Part shown: one piece after another, positions 27,050 to 37,587 of the stretch
Numbering within the stretch: position 1 is the stretch's first letter
Layout of the letters: the number at the start of each line of letters is the position of its first letter
Assembly: GCA_017645645.1 (NCBI GenBank)
Contig: JAGCOB010000008.1
Location: 62,001-126,000 of the forward strand
Reading direction: 5' to 3'
Length of the DNA: 64,000 nucleotides
Source: Prevotella sp.
GTDB lineage: Bacteria > Bacteroidota > Bacteroidia > Bacteroidales > Bacteroidaceae
Program-made: the position numbers and the translations under genes
Notes under the pieces: model-generated
Databases searched by the model: none
What the model was told of the DNA's origin: nothing
What the model saw: only the letters and a program-made list of their open reading frames with translations

Positions 27050-27418
27050 ATGAAAATATTAGGAAATATTATTTGGCTGGTATTTGGCGGTATAGGGATT
27101 GCTCTTGAGTATCTAGTGTCTAGTTTGGTGTTGATGATCACCATTATCGGTATTCCCTTTGGGTTGCAGAGCCTGAAGTTAGGTATGCTTGCCTTATGGC
27201 CTTTTGGTAAGAAGGTGGAAACGAAACCTGGACAGCCAGGATGCCTGAGTACGTTTATGAATATTTTATGGTTTATCGTAGGGGGCTTCTGGATATGTCT
27301 GTCGCATGTGTTCCTCGGAGTGATATTCTATATCACGATTATCGGCATCCCCTTTGGCAAGCAACATTTCAAGTTAGCACATATCGCACTGACTCCCTTT
27401 GGTCGTGAAATAGTATGA
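27050..27418 (+). CDS. YccF domain inner membrane protein
   Basis: A 122-residue protein made of two similar halves. Each half has a hydrophobic segment (FGGIGIALEYL, IVGGFWICLSHV), then an ITIIGIPFG motif and a conserved ALxPFG ending. This tandem pattern defines the YccF (DUF307) family of small inner membrane proteins of unknown role. It is a single gene between the toxin-antitoxin pair and tRNA-Asn. Confidence 0.92.
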   Translation: MKILGNIIWLVFGGIGIALEYLVSSLVLMITIIGIPFGLQSLKLGMLALWPFGKKVETKPGQPGCLSTFMNILWFIVGGFWICLSHVFLGVIFYITIIGIPFGKQHFKLAHIALTPFGREIV

Positions 27419-27492
27419 CATAAGGACTTAAACGATACAAGAAGATAGAAATCTCCTGAAGGAGGCGTACTTTTGTAATCTTATGGAAAACA

Positions 27493-27520
27493 AAAAGAGA
27501 GTCGATTTCGACTCTCTTTT
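27493..27520. terminator. bidirectional intrinsic terminator
   Basis: An almost perfect palindrome, AAAAGAGAGTCGA / TCGACTCTCTTTT, with A- and T-runs on both sides. It can end the yccF message (+) and the tRNA-Asn message (-). Confidence 0.85.
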
Positions 27521-27521
27521 G

Positions 27522-27595
27522 CGCTTCAGGATGGGCTTGAACCAACGACCCCCTGATTAACAGTCAGGTGCTCTAACCAACTGAGCTACTGAAGC
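27522..27595 (-). tRNA. tRNA-Asn (GUU)
   Basis: On the minus strand the acceptor stem GCTTCAG/CTGAAGC, D-arm GCTC...GAGC, anticodon stem CCTGA/TCAGG with loop CTGTTAA (anticodon GTT) and T-loop TTCAAGC are all present. The discriminator base is G, as expected for tRNA-Asn, and no CCA is encoded. The second pair of the T-stem reads U-U (GTTGG against CCATC), a mismatch that is unusual. Confidence 0.93.
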
Positions 27596-27687
27596 AGTTT
27601 TGCTTGATTGCGGGTGCAAAGGTAATACGTTTTTCCGAATTGCGCAAACTTTTTAGGGAAAAAATTCTCTTTTCCCTATTTTTTCTG

Positions 27688-27695
27688 TAATTTTG
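27688..27695 (+). promoter_or_regulatory. -7 box of the S41 protease gene
   Basis: TAATTTTG, 27 bases before ATG 27723. Confidence 0.6.
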
Positions 27696-27722
27696 CACGC
27701 AATAATAATTATATATAGGTAG

Positions 27723-29390
27723 ATGAAACATAAAATATGCTCTCTTTTCTTACTGTTCCTCATGACACAAGGCATGCAGGCACAGGATGTGAAGAATCAT
27801 AATCTGGAGGTCGCCAAGAATATCGAGATCTTCAATGCCATTTATAAGAATCTGGATCTGATGTATGTGGATACTCTGAATGCCAGTGAGGTCATTGGAA
27901 CAGGAATCAATGCCATGCTCCGTTCTTTGGATCCCTATACGGAATATTATCCGGAGGAGAAGCAGAAAGACTTGAAGATGCTGATGACGGGCAAGTATGC
28001 GGGTATTGGTGCTTTGATACGCTATAACCAGAAGTTGAAGCGTATCGTCATTGAGGAGCCGTATGCCGGTATGCCTGCTGCTGAGGTGGGGTTGAAGAAG
28101 GGTGACATCATCCTGCAGATTGACGATACCATCATGACCGATAAGTCTGTCTCGTATGTCAGTGAGCATCTGCGTGGTGATGCTGGAACGACCTTCGTTT
28201 TGAAGATAGAGCGTCCTTCGACAGGTAAGAAGATGACTTTTAAGATTACGCGTCAGAGTATCAAGATGCCAGAGATTACCTATTATGGGATGCGTGGTAA
28301 CGGGATTGGCTATATCAACCTGAATACTTTCACGGGTGAGCCTGCCAAGCCGATGCGACGTGCTTTCTTAGATTTGAAGAAACAGGGTGCCACCAAGCTG
28401 ATCCTTGACTTGCGTGGAAATGGAGGCGGCTCATTGGCAGAGTGTGTGGATATCGCCAATATGTGGATTCCCAAGGGTGTGACACTGGTGGAGACGAAAG
28501 GAAAGATCCGTCGTGCCAATTCAGAATACAAGACTCGTCTGGAGCCTATTGACACCGTGATGCCACTCATTATCCTGGTGAATGACGAGACAGCATCCGC
28601 TAGTGAGATTGTCAGTGGGTCGGTACAGGACTTAGACAGAGGAATAATAATAGGTACACGCACGTATGGAAAGGGACTGGTACAGATTCCGAATATCGAA
28701 GTACCATACAATGGTAATCTGAAGCTTACCACCTCCAAATACTATATCCCCAGCGGTCGTTGTATCCAGGCCATCAACTACAAGCATGGCGGCGGAGGGT
28801 ATAAGGAGCATGTGCCCGACTCGTTGACACGGGTGTTCTATACCAAGAACGGTCGTGAGGTTCGTGATGGCGGTGGTATCAAGCCAGATATAGAGGTAAA
28901 GCCTGATACGATGGCAAATATCACGCTATATCTGGACCGTCTGGACTCTACGGAAGTGATGCTCGACTATGTCGTGGACTATATCGCCAAACATCCGACT
29001 ATTGCCGCACCCAAGGATTTCCATCTGACAGATGCCGATTATGAAGATTTCAAACAACGGGTGGTCAAGGCAGGATTCACCTATGACCAGGTGAGCAAGA
29101 AACAGTATGACGAACTGGTTAAGGTCGCCAAGTTCGAGGGTTATTACGATGAGGCCCGTGCTGAGTTTGAAGCCTTGAAGGCGAAACTCGACCATCATGA
29201 TATCGCCCATGACCTGGACTTCCATCGGGAGGAGATACAACATATGATAGAACAGGATATTATCTCTGCCTATTACTTTCAGGCAGGTCAGGTAGAGGCA
29301 GCCTTGGAACATGACAAAACCATAAAGGAGGCAGAGCGCATTTTGAATACGCCAGGAGAGTATGAGCGTATACTTTCCGTCCAAAAATGA
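27723..29390 (+). CDS. S41 C-terminal processing peptidase
   Basis: A 555-residue periplasmic protease of the Ctp/tail-specific family. It has a signal peptide ending at MQAQ, a PDZ domain (about residues 85-180; GIGALI, AAEVGLKKGDIILQI) and the catalytic domain. That domain contains LILDLRGNGGGSL, the nucleophile serine in DETASASEI and the general-base lysine in TYGKGLVQ. The C-terminal extension (about 400-555) is helical and charged. It acts on misfolded or signal-tagged envelope proteins. It precedes the rimP promoter by about 20 bases but is transcribed separately. Confidence 0.93.
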   Translation: MKHKICSLFLLFLMTQGMQAQDVKNHNLEVAKNIEIFNAIYKNLDLMYVDTLNASEVIGTGINAMLRSLDPYTEYYPEEKQKDLKMLMTGKYAGIGALIRYNQKLKRIVIEEPYAGMPAAEVGLKKGDIILQIDDTIMTDKSVSYVSEHLRGDAGTTFVLKIERPSTGKKMTFKITRQSIKMPEITYYGMRGNGIGYINLNTFTGEPAKPMRRAFLDLKKQGATKLILDLRGNGGGSLAECVDIANMWIPKGVTLVETKGKIRRANSEYKTRLEPIDTVMPLIILVNDETASASEIVSGSVQDLDRGIIIGTRTYGKGLVQIPNIEVPYNGNLKLTTSKYYIPSGRCIQAINYKHGGGGYKEHVPDSLTRVFYTKNGREVRDGGGIKPDIEVKPDTMANITLYLDRLDSTEVMLDYVVDYIAKHPTIAAPKDFHLTDADYEDFKQRVVKAGFTYDQVSKKQYDELVKVAKFEGYYDEARAEFEALKAKLDHHDIAHDLDFHREEIQHMIEQDIISAYYFQAGQVEAALEHDKTIKEAERILNTPGEYERILSVQK

Positions 29391-29407
29391 AAATAATATC
29401 CAAAAAA

Positions 29408-29439
29408 TTTGCAGAATTGCGAGGAAATGCGTACCTTTG
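29408..29439 (+). promoter_or_regulatory. promoter of the rimP-nusA-infB run
   Basis: A -33 TTTG (29408-29411) and a -7 TACCTTTG (29432-29439), exactly 20 bp apart. The transcript would start near 29445, leaving a 55-base leader. Confidence 0.75.
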
Positions 29440-29453
29440 CAACCGTTCAGTGG

Positions 29454-29488
29454 AATGAGGGGCTTGAAAAAGCCTCTCATTCTTGTTT
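29454..29488 (+). promoter_or_regulatory. terminator-like hairpin in the rimP leader (possible attenuator)
   Basis: AATGAGGGGCTT and AAGCCTCTCATT pair across a GAAA-type loop and are followed by TCTTGTTTT. It lies between the promoter and ATG 29501, so it could stop transcription early. NusA, encoded downstream, is itself a termination factor. Confidence 0.55.
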
Positions 29489-29500
29489 TAATACAGAAAT

Positions 29501-29974
29501 ATGATCAATAAAGACGTAGTAAAAGCAGCAGTTGAGGAATGGCTCTCACAGAATGAGTATTTCCTCGTGGACGTAGAGATGACGCCCGACGGTCGCATTG
29601 TGATTGAAATTGACCATACCGATGGTGTATGGATTGAGGATTGTGCAGAATTGAGCCGTTTCTTGCAAGAGAAACTGGGTGAGGAATTGGGTGATTACGA
29701 ACTGGAAGTAGGCTCTGCCGGAATTGGTCAGCCTTTTAAAGTTGTTCAGCAGTATCGGAATCATATTGGAAAAGAAGTGGAAGTCCTTGCTCTTGACGGC
29801 AAGAAACTGCAAGGCATCCTGAAAGAAGTCAGTGAAGACGGACAGTCGTTTGTGGTGACTGTCAAGGAAAAACAGAAACAGGAAGGCAAGAAACGTCCAG
29901 TCATGGTGGAGGTCGACAAAGCTTTCAACGTCAATGAGGTGAAATACACCAAATACCTGTTGACCTTCAAATAA
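29501..29974 (+). CDS. rimP: ribosome maturation factor RimP
   Basis: A 157-residue protein of the RimP family, needed for 30S subunit maturation. It shows the family's N-terminal alpha/beta domain (VEMTPDGRIVIEIDHTDGVWIEDCAELSR, shown in part) and C-terminal Sm-like barrel, with VGSAGIGQPFK at the junction. It is the first gene of the rimP-nusA-infB operon, 28 bases before nusA. Confidence 0.95.
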   Translation: MINKDVVKAAVEEWLSQNEYFLVDVEMTPDGRIVIEIDHTDGVWIEDCAELSRFLQEKLGEELGDYELEVGSAGIGQPFKVVQQYRNHIGKEVEVLALDGKKLQGILKEVSEDGQSFVVTVKEKQKQEGKKRPVMVEVDKAFNVNEVKYTKYLLTFK

Positions 29975-30002
29975 ATAGTAAATATTAAAAACAAAATAAG
30001 AA

Positions 30003-31262
30003 ATGGCAACAAAAAAAGATGCGAAAGGTCCTTCTATGATAGAGACCTTTCAGGAGTTTAAAGAGACGAAGAACATCGACCGTACCACGCTAGTCAGTGT
30101 ACTGGAGGAGAGTTTCCGCAATGTAATTGCTAAGATTTTTGGCTCTGACGAGAACTTCGACGTGATTGTAAACCCTGACAAGGGTGACTTTGAGATTCAC
30201 CGCAACCGTATTGTGGTTGCTGATGGTGAAGTACAGGATGAGAACAAGGAAATCTCATTGACGGATGCCCAGAAGATTGAACCGGACTATGAAGTCGGTG
30301 AGGAAGTATCTGAGGAAGTCGACTTCAAGAAATTTGGTCGTCGTGCCATTCTGAACCTGCGTCAGACACTGGCCTCCAAGATTCTGGAACTGGAGCATGA
30401 CTCCTTGTATAACAAGTATAAGGACAAGGTCGGACAGGTCGTTAGTGGTGAGGTGTACCAGATGTGGAAGCGTGAGGTATTGCTCATCGACGACGAGGGT
30501 AATGAGTTGCATCTGCCGAAGATGGAGCAGATCCCCAACGACAACTATCATAAGGGTGAGACCATTCGCGCCATCGTTAAAGAGGTGCTGAACGAGAACA
30601 ATAATCCCCGTATCATCCTTTCGCGTACCAGTCCACAGTTCCTGGAGCGTCTGTTAGAGGCAGAGGTACCTGAGATCAACGACGGTCTGATTACCATCCG
30701 TCGTGTGGCTCGTATGCCAGGAGAGCGTGCCAAGGTTGCCGTAGAGAGTTATGACGACCGTATCGACCCTGTAGGAGCCTGTGTCGGTGTGAAGGGTAGC
30801 CGTGTTCATGGTATCGTCCGTGAACTTGGAAACGAGAATATTGATGTCATCAATTTCTCCAACAACACCCAGCTCTTTATCCAGCGTGCCCTGAGTCCTG
30901 CCAAGGTGAACAGGATTGTGCTGAATCCAGAAGAGCACAAGGCAGAGGTCTATCTGAATCCGGAGGAGGTAAGTCTTGCTATTGGTAAGGGCGGACTGAA
31001 CATTAAACTTGCCTCTATGTTGACAGAGTTTACGATTGACGTCTTCCGTGACGTGAATGAGGCAGAGGAGGATGAGGATATCTACCTGGATGAGTTTGCC
31101 GACGAGATCGACCAGTGGATCATCGACTCTATCAAGGAGATAGGCCTGGATACTGCAAAGGCTGTACTGAATGCTCCTCGTGAGATGCTGATTGAGAAGG
31201 CTGACTTGGAGGAGGAGACTGTTGACCATCTCTTGGAAGTGCTCCGTGCGGAGTTTGAGTAA
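30003..31262 (+). CDS. nusA: transcription termination/antitermination factor NusA
   Basis: A 419-residue NusA with the N-terminal RNA-polymerase-binding domain (about 1-135), an S1 domain (VSGEVYQMWKREVLL) and two KH domains (GACVGVKGSRV, IGKGGLNIKLAS). The C-terminal part beyond residue 345 is a short acidic stretch with one helix-hairpin-helix-like segment. This is shorter than E. coli NusA, as is usual outside Proteobacteria. The order rimP-nusA-infB is broadly conserved. The 50-base nusA-infB gap has imperfect 8-bp repeats of ATTGTTAC type. Confidence 0.97.
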   Translation: MATKKDAKGPSMIETFQEFKETKNIDRTTLVSVLEESFRNVIAKIFGSDENFDVIVNPDKGDFEIHRNRIVVADGEVQDENKEISLTDAQKIEPDYEVGEEVSEEVDFKKFGRRAILNLRQTLASKILELEHDSLYNKYKDKVGQVVSGEVYQMWKREVLLIDDEGNELHLPKMEQIPNDNYHKGETIRAIVKEVLNENNNPRIILSRTSPQFLERLLEAEVPEINDGLITIRRVARMPGERAKVAVESYDDRIDPVGACVGVKGSRVHGIVRELGNENIDVINFSNNTQLFIQRALSPAKVNRIVLNPEEHKAEVYLNPEEVSLAIGKGGLNIKLASMLTEFTIDVFRDVNEAEEDEDIYLDEFADEIDQWIIDSIKEIGLDTAKAVLNAPREMLIEKADLEEETVDHLLEVLRAEFE

Positions 31263-31312
31263 CATTTTAATTGTTACATTGTTACATTTTTAAATTTTCA
31301 AGTTGTAATTAA

Positions 31313-34048
31313 ATGGGAGTCAGATTAAATAAAGTATTATCAGAACTGAATATAGGACTTCAGACGGCCGTTGATTTCCTGAAGAACAAGAAAGACCTTG
31401 GTGAGGTAAAAGACGAGATGACGCCAAACACGAAGATCTCGGATGAGCAATACCAGGCCTTGGTCAGTGAGTTTAGCGGTGACAAAGCCGTAAAGACTCA
31501 GGCTGAGAAGATATTCCCCAAGAAAGTCAAGGAGAAGAAAGTTGAGAAGGCTGAGAAGATTGAGAAGAAAATCACCCAGACAGAAGAGCAACTGAATGAG
31601 CTACGTCCCCAGTTTAAGGCTGTGGGAAAGATAGACCTTGACAGTTTGAACAAGAAACCTGTTGCCGTGAAGAGTGAACCCGAACCTGTTGAGGAAGCTC
31701 CGGAGGAAGAACCAGTCGTTGAGACACAGGAGAAAACGACACCTGAGCCTGTGGCTGTTCAGGAGCCTGAATCTGTTCAGGAATCTGAGGAACAGGAGTC
31801 TGTCGAGGAAGAGGCAGAAACCAATCCGTCTGGTGTGAAGGTGATTGGTAAGATAGACCTCTCTTCTCTGAACCAGAGTACGCGTCCGAAGAAGAAATCC
31901 AAGGAAGAGCGTCGTAAGGAGCGTGAGGAGAAGGCAGCCCAACAACATGCTGCCAATGGTGAGCGCAAGAAGCGTGAGCGTATTCGCAGTGGTAAGGTGG
32001 ATATTGAGGCTGCTGCCAATCAGGCTAACCAGCAACAGAATAAGAAGAACAAGAACAAGGGTGGTAACCAGAATTTCCAGGACAACCAACAGCAGGGCGG
32101 TGGTAAGAAGAACAAGAAGAACCGTCCCGTGAAGTCTTTGGAGGTGGATGACGAGGCAGTAGCACGTCAGGTCAAGGAGACACTGGCCCGACTGACCTCT
32201 AAGAACCAGAATAAGAAAGGTGCCAAGTATCGTCGTGAGAAGCGTGATGCCGTTCAGGAGCGTATGAGCGAGGAGATGGCAGCAGAGGCAGCACAGAGCA
32301 AGGTTTTGAAACTGACGGAGTTCGTGACGGTCTCTGAGTTGGCTACGATGATGAACGTCGGTGTCAACCAGGTCATCGGTACTTGTATGTCCATCGGCAT
32401 CATGGTGTCCATCAACCAGCGTCTGGATGCTGAGACCATCAATATCGTGGCTGATGAGTTCGGCTTTACGACAGAATATGTGAGTGCAGAGGTACAGAAT
32501 GCCATCACGGAGGAGGCAGATGATGAGAACGACCTCATCAGTCGTGCTCCTATCGTAACGGTGATGGGCCATGTCGACCATGGTAAGACCTCTCTGCTCG
32601 ACCATATCCGTAATACGAATGTGATAGCCGGTGAGGCTGGTGGTATCACTCAGCATATCGGTGCCTATAACGTGAAACTGAAGGACGGTCATAGTATCAC
32701 CTTCCTCGATACTCCTGGTCACGAGGCATTTACTGCCATGCGTGCCCGTGGTGCCCAGGTGACGGATATCGCCATCATCATTGTGGCTGCCGACGACTCG
32801 GTGATGCCTACCACCAAGGAGGCTATTGCCCATGCCCAGGCTGCCAACGTACCGATGGTCTTCGCCATCAATAAGATTGATAAGCCCGGTGCTAATCCTG
32901 ACAAGATACGTGAGGACCTTGCTAACATGAACTTGTTGGTGGAAGACTGGGGCGGAAAATACCAGTGTCAGGAGATCAGTGCCAAGAAAGGTATTGGTGT
33001 CTATGAACTGTTGGAGAAAGTACTGCTCGAGGCTGAGATGCTCGACCTGAAGGCTAATCCTAACCGTAAGGCTACGGGTTCTATCATCGAGTCTTCACTC
33101 GACAAGGGTCGAGGCTATGTGTCTACCCTATTGGTATCTAACGGTACCTTGAAAATTGGTGATGTCGTCATCGCTGGTACTGCCTGGGGTAGGGTAAAGG
33201 CGATGTTCAATGAGCGTAACCAGCGCATTGAGAAGGCCGGTCCTGCCGAGCCCGCCATCATCCTGGGTCTGAATGGTGCTCCCACGGCCGGTGACTCCTT
33301 CCATGTGATGGAGACGGAACAGGAAGCCCGTGAAATAGCCAACAAGCGTATACAGCTGCAGCGTGAACAGAGTCTGCGTACCACCACCAAGCTTGGTCTT
33401 GACGAATTGTCACACCGTATCGCTTTGGGTGAGTTCCATGAGTTGAACATCATCGTCAAGGGTGATACCGACGGTTCTATCGAGGCACTCAGTGACTCGT
33501 TCATCAAACTGTCTACCGAGAAGGTACAGGTGAATGTGATTGCCAAGGCTGTGGGTCAGATTTCCGAGAACGATGTCATGCTGGCTTCTGCATCAGAGGC
33601 TATCATTATCGGTTTCCAGGTACGTCCTTCTGCCGATGCCCGTCGTGCCGCTGAGCGTGAGGGTGTGGAGATCAATACCTACTCTATCATCTATGATGCC
33701 ATTGACGATGTGAAACAGACCATGCAGGGTATGCTCGACAAGGTGAAGAAGGAGGTTGTCACTGGTGAGATTGAGGTCAAGCAGGTCTTCAAGATCTCCA
33801 AGGTGGGTACTGTCGCTGGTGGTCTTGTCATCGAAGGAAAGGTACACAACAAGGACAAGGCGCGTGTGGTCCGTGACGGTATCGTCATCCATACGGCTCC
33901 TATCGATGCCCTGAAGCGTTACAAGGATGATGCCAAGGAAGTCGCTACAGGCTTGGAGTGTGGTATCTCACTGGTGAACTTCAACGATATCCAGGTTGGT
34001 GATATCATCGAGACCTTTATGGAGATTGAGGTAGAACAGAAACTTTAA
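31313..34048 (+). CDS. infB: translation initiation factor IF-2
   Basis: A 911-residue GTPase that delivers initiator tRNA to the ribosome. The N-terminus has an IF2_N module ([11 protein letters not shown]) and then a long Lys/Glu/Asn-rich linker (about residues 60-330). The G domain carries G1 [10 protein letters not shown]3 DTPGH and G4 NKID, followed by domains II-IV. Its stop overlaps the sufB start as TAATG, so ribosomes that finish IF-2 can re-initiate on sufB. Confidence 0.98.
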   Translation: MGVRLNKVLSELNIGLQTAVDFLKNKKDLGEVKDEMTPNTKISDEQYQALVSEFSGDKAVKTQAEKIFPKKVKEKKVEKAEKIEKKITQTEEQLNELRPQFKAVGKIDLDSLNKKPVAVKSEPEPVEEAPEEEPVVETQEKTTPEPVAVQEPESVQESEEQESVEEEAETNPSGVKVIGKIDLSSLNQSTRPKKKSKEERRKEREEKAAQQHAANGERKKRERIRSGKVDIEAAANQANQQQNKKNKNKGGNQNFQDNQQQGGGKKNKKNRPVKSLEVDDEAVARQVKETLARLTSKNQNKKGAKYRREKRDAVQERMSEEMAAEAAQSKVLKLTEFVTVSELATMMNVGVNQVIGTCMSIGIMVSINQRLDAETINIVADEFGFTTEYVSAEVQNAITEEADDENDLISRAPIVTVMGHVDHGKTSLLDHIRNTNVIAGEAGGITQHIGAYNVKLKDGHSITFLDTPGHEAFTAMRARGAQVTDIAIIIVAADDSVMPTTKEAIAHAQAANVPMVFAINKIDKPGANPDKIREDLANMNLLVEDWGGKYQCQEISAKKGIGVYELLEKVLLEAEMLDLKANPNRKATGSIIESSLDKGRGYVSTLLVSNGTLKIGDVVIAGTAWGRVKAMFNERNQRIEKAGPAEPAIILGLNGAPTAGDSFHVMETEQEAREIANKRIQLQREQSLRTTTKLGLDELSHRIALGEFHELNIIVKGDTDGSIEALSDSFIKLSTEKVQVNVIAKAVGQISENDVMLASASEAIIIGFQVRPSADARRAAEREGVEINTYSIIYDAIDDVKQTMQGMLDKVKKEVVTGEIEVKQVFKISKVGTVAGGLVIEGKVHNKDKARVVRDGIVIHTAPIDALKRYKDDAKEVATGLECGISLVNFNDIQVGDIIETFMEIEVEQKL

Positions 34049-35496
34049 TGAGCGAAAACAAGAATGAGTTTGTCCGTCAGGTGGCAGAACAGAAATATGA
34101 GTTCGGCTTCACAACGGATGTACATACTGAAATCATAGAGAAAGGGCTGAACGAGGATATCGTTCGGCTCATCTCCGCTAAGAAGGGGGAGCCCGAGTGG
34201 ATGCTCGAGTTCCGCCTGAAGGCGTTTCGCTATTGGGAACAGCAGAAAGAGCCGACATGGGGACATGTGCATGTGCCGCCCATTGACTACCAGGCTATCT
34301 CGTATTATGCCGACCCGATCGCTAAGAAACCAAAGGGTGATGGGAAGATAGACCCCGAACTCGAGAAGACCTTCGACAAACTGGGTATTCCTTTGGAGGA
34401 GCGCCTTGCCCTGAGTGGCAATACCGCTGTGGATGCCATCATGGACTCTGTCAGTGTGAAGACGACCTTCAAGGAGAAACTGCGTGAGAAGGGTGTCATC
34501 TTCTGTTCCATCGGTGATGCCATCAAGGAGCATCCTGACTTGGTACGCGAGTATTTAGGCTCTGTGGTGCCCTATCGTGATAATTTCTTCGCCGCCTTGA
34601 ACAGTGCGGTATTCTCCGACGGCTCGTTTGTGTATATCCCCAAAGGGGTACGCTGTCCGATGGAGTTGAGCAGTTATTTCCGTATCAATGCCCGTAATAC
34701 AGGTCAGTTTGAGCGTACCTTGATTATTGCCGATGACGACTCGTATGTCTCATATCTGGAGGGTTGTACAGCCCCGATGCGTGATGAGAACCAATTGCAT
34801 GCCGCCATCGTGGAGATTATCGTCAAAGACCGTGCGGAAGTGAAGTACTCCACCGTGCAGAACTGGTATCCTGGCGATGAGAACGGCAAGGGCGGTGTCC
34901 TCAATCTCGTGACGAAGCGTGGTGACTTGCGCGGTGTCGATTCGAAGTTATCGTGGACACAGGTGGAGACGGGTTCTGCCATCACGTGGAAATATCCCTC
35001 TTGTGTCTTACGGGGTGATAACTCACAGGCTGAGTTCTATTCCGTGGCCGTCACGAATAACTATCAGGAGGCAGACACGGGTACGAAGATGATCCACATG
35101 GGTAAGAATACCAAGTCGACAATCATCTCGAAAGGTATCTCCGCAGGACATTCGCAGAACTCCTATCGCGGACTCGTCCGTGCCACCTCCAATGCGGATA
35201 ATGCCCGTAACTATTCTTCCTGTGACTCCCTGTTGTTAGGCTCTGACTGTGGTGCGCATACCTTCCCCTATATGGATGTACATAACGACACGGCGGTCTT
35301 TGAGCATGAGGCAACGACGAGTAAGATATCAGAAGACCAGCTCTTCTATTGTAACCAGCGTGGCATTCCCACCGAACAGGCAGTAGGCTTGATCGTCAAC
35401 GGCTATGCCAAGGAAGTGCTCCAGAAACTCCCCATGGAGTTTGCCGTCGAGGCTCAGAAACTATTAAGTGTATCATTAGAAGGAACTGTAGGATAA
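34048..35496 (+). CDS. sufB: Fe-S cluster assembly protein SufB
   Basis: A 482-residue scaffold subunit of the SufBCD complex, which builds iron-sulphur clusters. The family core is intact: [31 protein letters not shown] and [16 protein letters not shown]. The start codon shares a base with the infB stop. In other Bacteroidales sufB is followed by sufC; here a purine permease gene intervenes. SufS and SufD are downstream, and SufE is elsewhere in the window. Confidence 0.97.
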   Translation: MSENKNEFVRQVAEQKYEFGFTTDVHTEIIEKGLNEDIVRLISAKKGEPEWMLEFRLKAFRYWEQQKEPTWGHVHVPPIDYQAISYYADPIAKKPKGDGKIDPELEKTFDKLGIPLEERLALSGNTAVDAIMDSVSVKTTFKEKLREKGVIFCSIGDAIKEHPDLVREYLGSVVPYRDNFFAALNSAVFSDGSFVYIPKGVRCPMELSSYFRINARNTGQFERTLIIADDDSYVSYLEGCTAPMRDENQLHAAIVEIIVKDRAEVKYSTVQNWYPGDENGKGGVLNLVTKRGDLRGVDSKLSWTQVETGSAITWKYPSCVLRGDNSQAEFYSVAVTNNYQEADTGTKMIHMGKNTKSTIISKGISAGHSQNSYRGLVRATSNADNARNYSSCDSLLLGSDCGAHTFPYMDVHNDTAVFEHEATTSKISEDQLFYCNQRGIPTEQAVGLIVNGYAKEVLQKLPMEFAVEAQKLLSVSLEGTVG

Positions 35497-35508
35497 AAGA
35501 TAAAGACT

Positions 35509-36816
35509 ATGTTAAAGAAACTTTTTGGATTTGATCCCTCCACCATGACATTGCGTAAGGAGGTGATTGGTGGCATTACCACCTTTTTGACGATGGCTTA
35601 TATTTTAGCCGTCAACCCCAGTATTCTCTCCGCTACGGGTATGGATGCTGGTGCTGTGTTTACCACAACATGTATCTCGGCTGTAGTAGCTACCTTGGTG
35701 ATGGCTATCTACGCCAAGTTGCCTTTTGCCTTGGCACCAGGCATGGGACTGAATGCCTTCTTTGCATTCACCGTCGTACTGACGATGGGATATTCGTGGC
35801 AGTTTGCGCTTACCGCCGTGATGATTGAGGGACTTATCTTCATCCTACTGACCGTTACCGGTTTGCGCCAGCACATCGTCAATGCCATTCCTTTGGTGTT
35901 GCGTCGTGCCATCAGTCCTGGCATTGGATTGTTTATCGCCTTCGTAGGTCTGAAGGGTGCTGGTATCGTCACCTCGTCAGAATCTACGTTCATCACACTG
36001 GGTAATCTGCACGATGTCGCTGTGCTGTTGAGTATCTTTGGTATTTTACTCACGGCAGCCCTTTTGGTAAGAGGTGTGACGGGTGCCTTGCTCATTGGCA
36101 TCTTGATAACAACGATCGTTGGTATTCCTTTAGGCATAACCAATTATTCTGGTATTATTTCTGTTCCCCCATCTATCAGTCCCATCTTCATGCAGTTTGA
36201 GTGGCATAATATTCTCTCGGTAGATATGGTGGTGGTAGTACTTACCTTCCTGTTTATCGATATGTTTGATACCATCGGTACGCTGATTGGTGTATCTAAC
36301 CGTGCAGGTATGGTGGATGACAACGGCAACGTGAAGAACTTGAATCAGGCCTTTATGGCTGATGCCATCGGTACCACTATCGGTGCTATGCTGGGTACCT
36401 CTACAGTAACCACATACGTTGAGAGTGCCTCTGGTGTGAACGTAGGCGGACGCTCAGGATTCACTAGTCTGACTACAGCCATTTGTTTTGCTGTGGCACT
36501 GCTCTTCGCTCCTCTGTTCCTGGCTATTCCTGCACAGGCCACTGCTGCGGCACTGATATTGGTGGGTGTGATGATGATGTACGATATCCGCAAGGTTGAT
36601 TTCTCCAATTATGTAACGGCTATACCTAGTTTTATCTGTATCGTGCTCATGCCGCTGACCTATAGCATCTCTGATGGTATCCTCATGGGTGTGATTTCTT
36701 ATGTACTGATCCACCTGCTGTCAGGAACGTTCAAAGATAAGGATGAGCGTAACAACATGAACTGGGCCACCATGCTGTTGGCTGCCCTGTTTATCTGCCG
36801 CTACGCATTCTTATAA
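35509..36816 (+). CDS. NCS2-family purine permease (AzgA-like)
   Basis: A 435-residue membrane protein with 12-14 hydrophobic segments and the AzgA-type motifs GITTFLTMAYILAVNP and GMGLNAFFAFTVVL, plus DMFDTIGTLIGVSNRAG in the middle. Members import adenine, guanine and hypoxanthine with protons. It is inserted between sufB and sufC, 12 bases after one and 15 before the other, so it must be co-transcribed with the suf genes. I see no purine riboswitch near it. Its role within the suf run is unclear. Confidence 0.92.
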   Translation: MLKKLFGFDPSTMTLRKEVIGGITTFLTMAYILAVNPSILSATGMDAGAVFTTTCISAVVATLVMAIYAKLPFALAPGMGLNAFFAFTVVLTMGYSWQFALTAVMIEGLIFILLTVTGLRQHIVNAIPLVLRRAISPGIGLFIAFVGLKGAGIVTSSESTFITLGNLHDVAVLLSIFGILLTAALLVRGVTGALLIGILITTIVGIPLGITNYSGIISVPPSISPIFMQFEWHNILSVDMVVVVLTFLFIDMFDTIGTLIGVSNRAGMVDDNGNVKNLNQAFMADAIGTTIGAMLGTSTVTTYVESASGVNVGGRSGFTSLTTAICFAVALLFAPLFLAIPAQATAAALILVGVMMMYDIRKVDFSNYVTAIPSFICIVLMPLTYSISDGILMGVISYVLIHLLSGTFKDKDERNNMNWATMLLAALFICRYAFL

Positions 36817-36831
36817 AGCAGACAGAAAAAT

Positions 36832-37587
36832 ATGTTAGAAGTTAGAAACTTGCATGCCAAGATTGGCGAGAAAGAGATATTAAAAGGTATCGACCTGGTC
36901 ATCAACGATGGTGAGACGCATGCCATCATGGGACCAAATGGTTCTGGAAAGAGTACCCTGAGTGCTGTCCTTGTGGGTAATCCGCTTTTTGAGGTAACAG
37001 AAGGTGAGGCTTTCTTTAATGGTAAGAACCTGTTAGAGATGAAACCAGAAGACCGTGCTCATGAGGGATTGTTCTTGTCGTTCCAGTATCCTGTAGAGAT
37101 TCCCGGGGTGTCGATGACGAACTTCATGAAGGCTGCCATCAACGAGAAGCGTAAGTATCAGGGGTTGGAACCGATGAATGCGGCAGAGTTCTTGAAACTG
37201 ATGCGTGAGAAACGGAAGGTGGTGGAACTTGATTCGAAACTTGCCAATCGTTCTGTCAATGAGGGTTTCAGTGGTGGCGAGAAGAAACGTAACGAGATTT
37301 TCCAGATGGCGATGTTGGAGCCGAAACTCTCTATCCTCGACGAGACAGACTCTGGTTTGGATGTCGATGCCATGCGTATCGTCGCAGAGGGTGTCAATAA
37401 ACTCCAGACCCCTGAGACTTCCTGTATCGTGATTACCCACTATGACCGCCTGTTGGAGATGATTCGTCCGCAGTTTGTCCATGTATTATATAAAGGCAAG
37501 ATTGTGAAGACGGGTGGTCCTGAACTCGCCAAGCAGATTCAGGAACATGGGTACGATTGGATCAAAGAGGAGATAGGAGAAGAGTAA
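36832..37587 (+). CDS. sufC: Fe-S cluster assembly ATPase SufC
   Basis: A 251-residue ABC-type ATPase of the SufBCD complex. It has Walker A GPNGSGKST and the ABC signature region FSGGEKKRNEI. The Walker B SILDETDSGLD and the H-loop histidine in IVITHYDR are also present. It overlaps the sufD start by one base (TAATG). Confidence 0.97.
   Translation: MLEVRNLHAKIGEKEILKGIDLVINDGETHAIMGPNGSGKSTLSAVLVGNPLFEVTEGEAFFNGKNLLEMKPEDRAHEGLFLSFQYPVEIPGVSMTNFMKAAINEKRKYQGLEPMNAAEFLKLMREKRKVVELDSKLANRSVNEGFSGGEKKRNEIFQMAMLEPKLSILDETDSGLDVDAMRIVAEGVNKLQTPETSCIVITHYDRLLEMIRPQFVHVLYKGKIVKTGGPELAKQIQEHGYDWIKEEIGEE

Noticed and set aside
31601..32833. Minus-strand open frame of 410 codons
   Set aside because: It is antisense to infB, and the His/Leu/Thr-rich translation is typical of a reversed coding frame.
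35480..35510. Purine riboswitch before the NCS2 permease
   Set aside because: The gap to sufB is only 12 bases, leaving no room for an aptamer.
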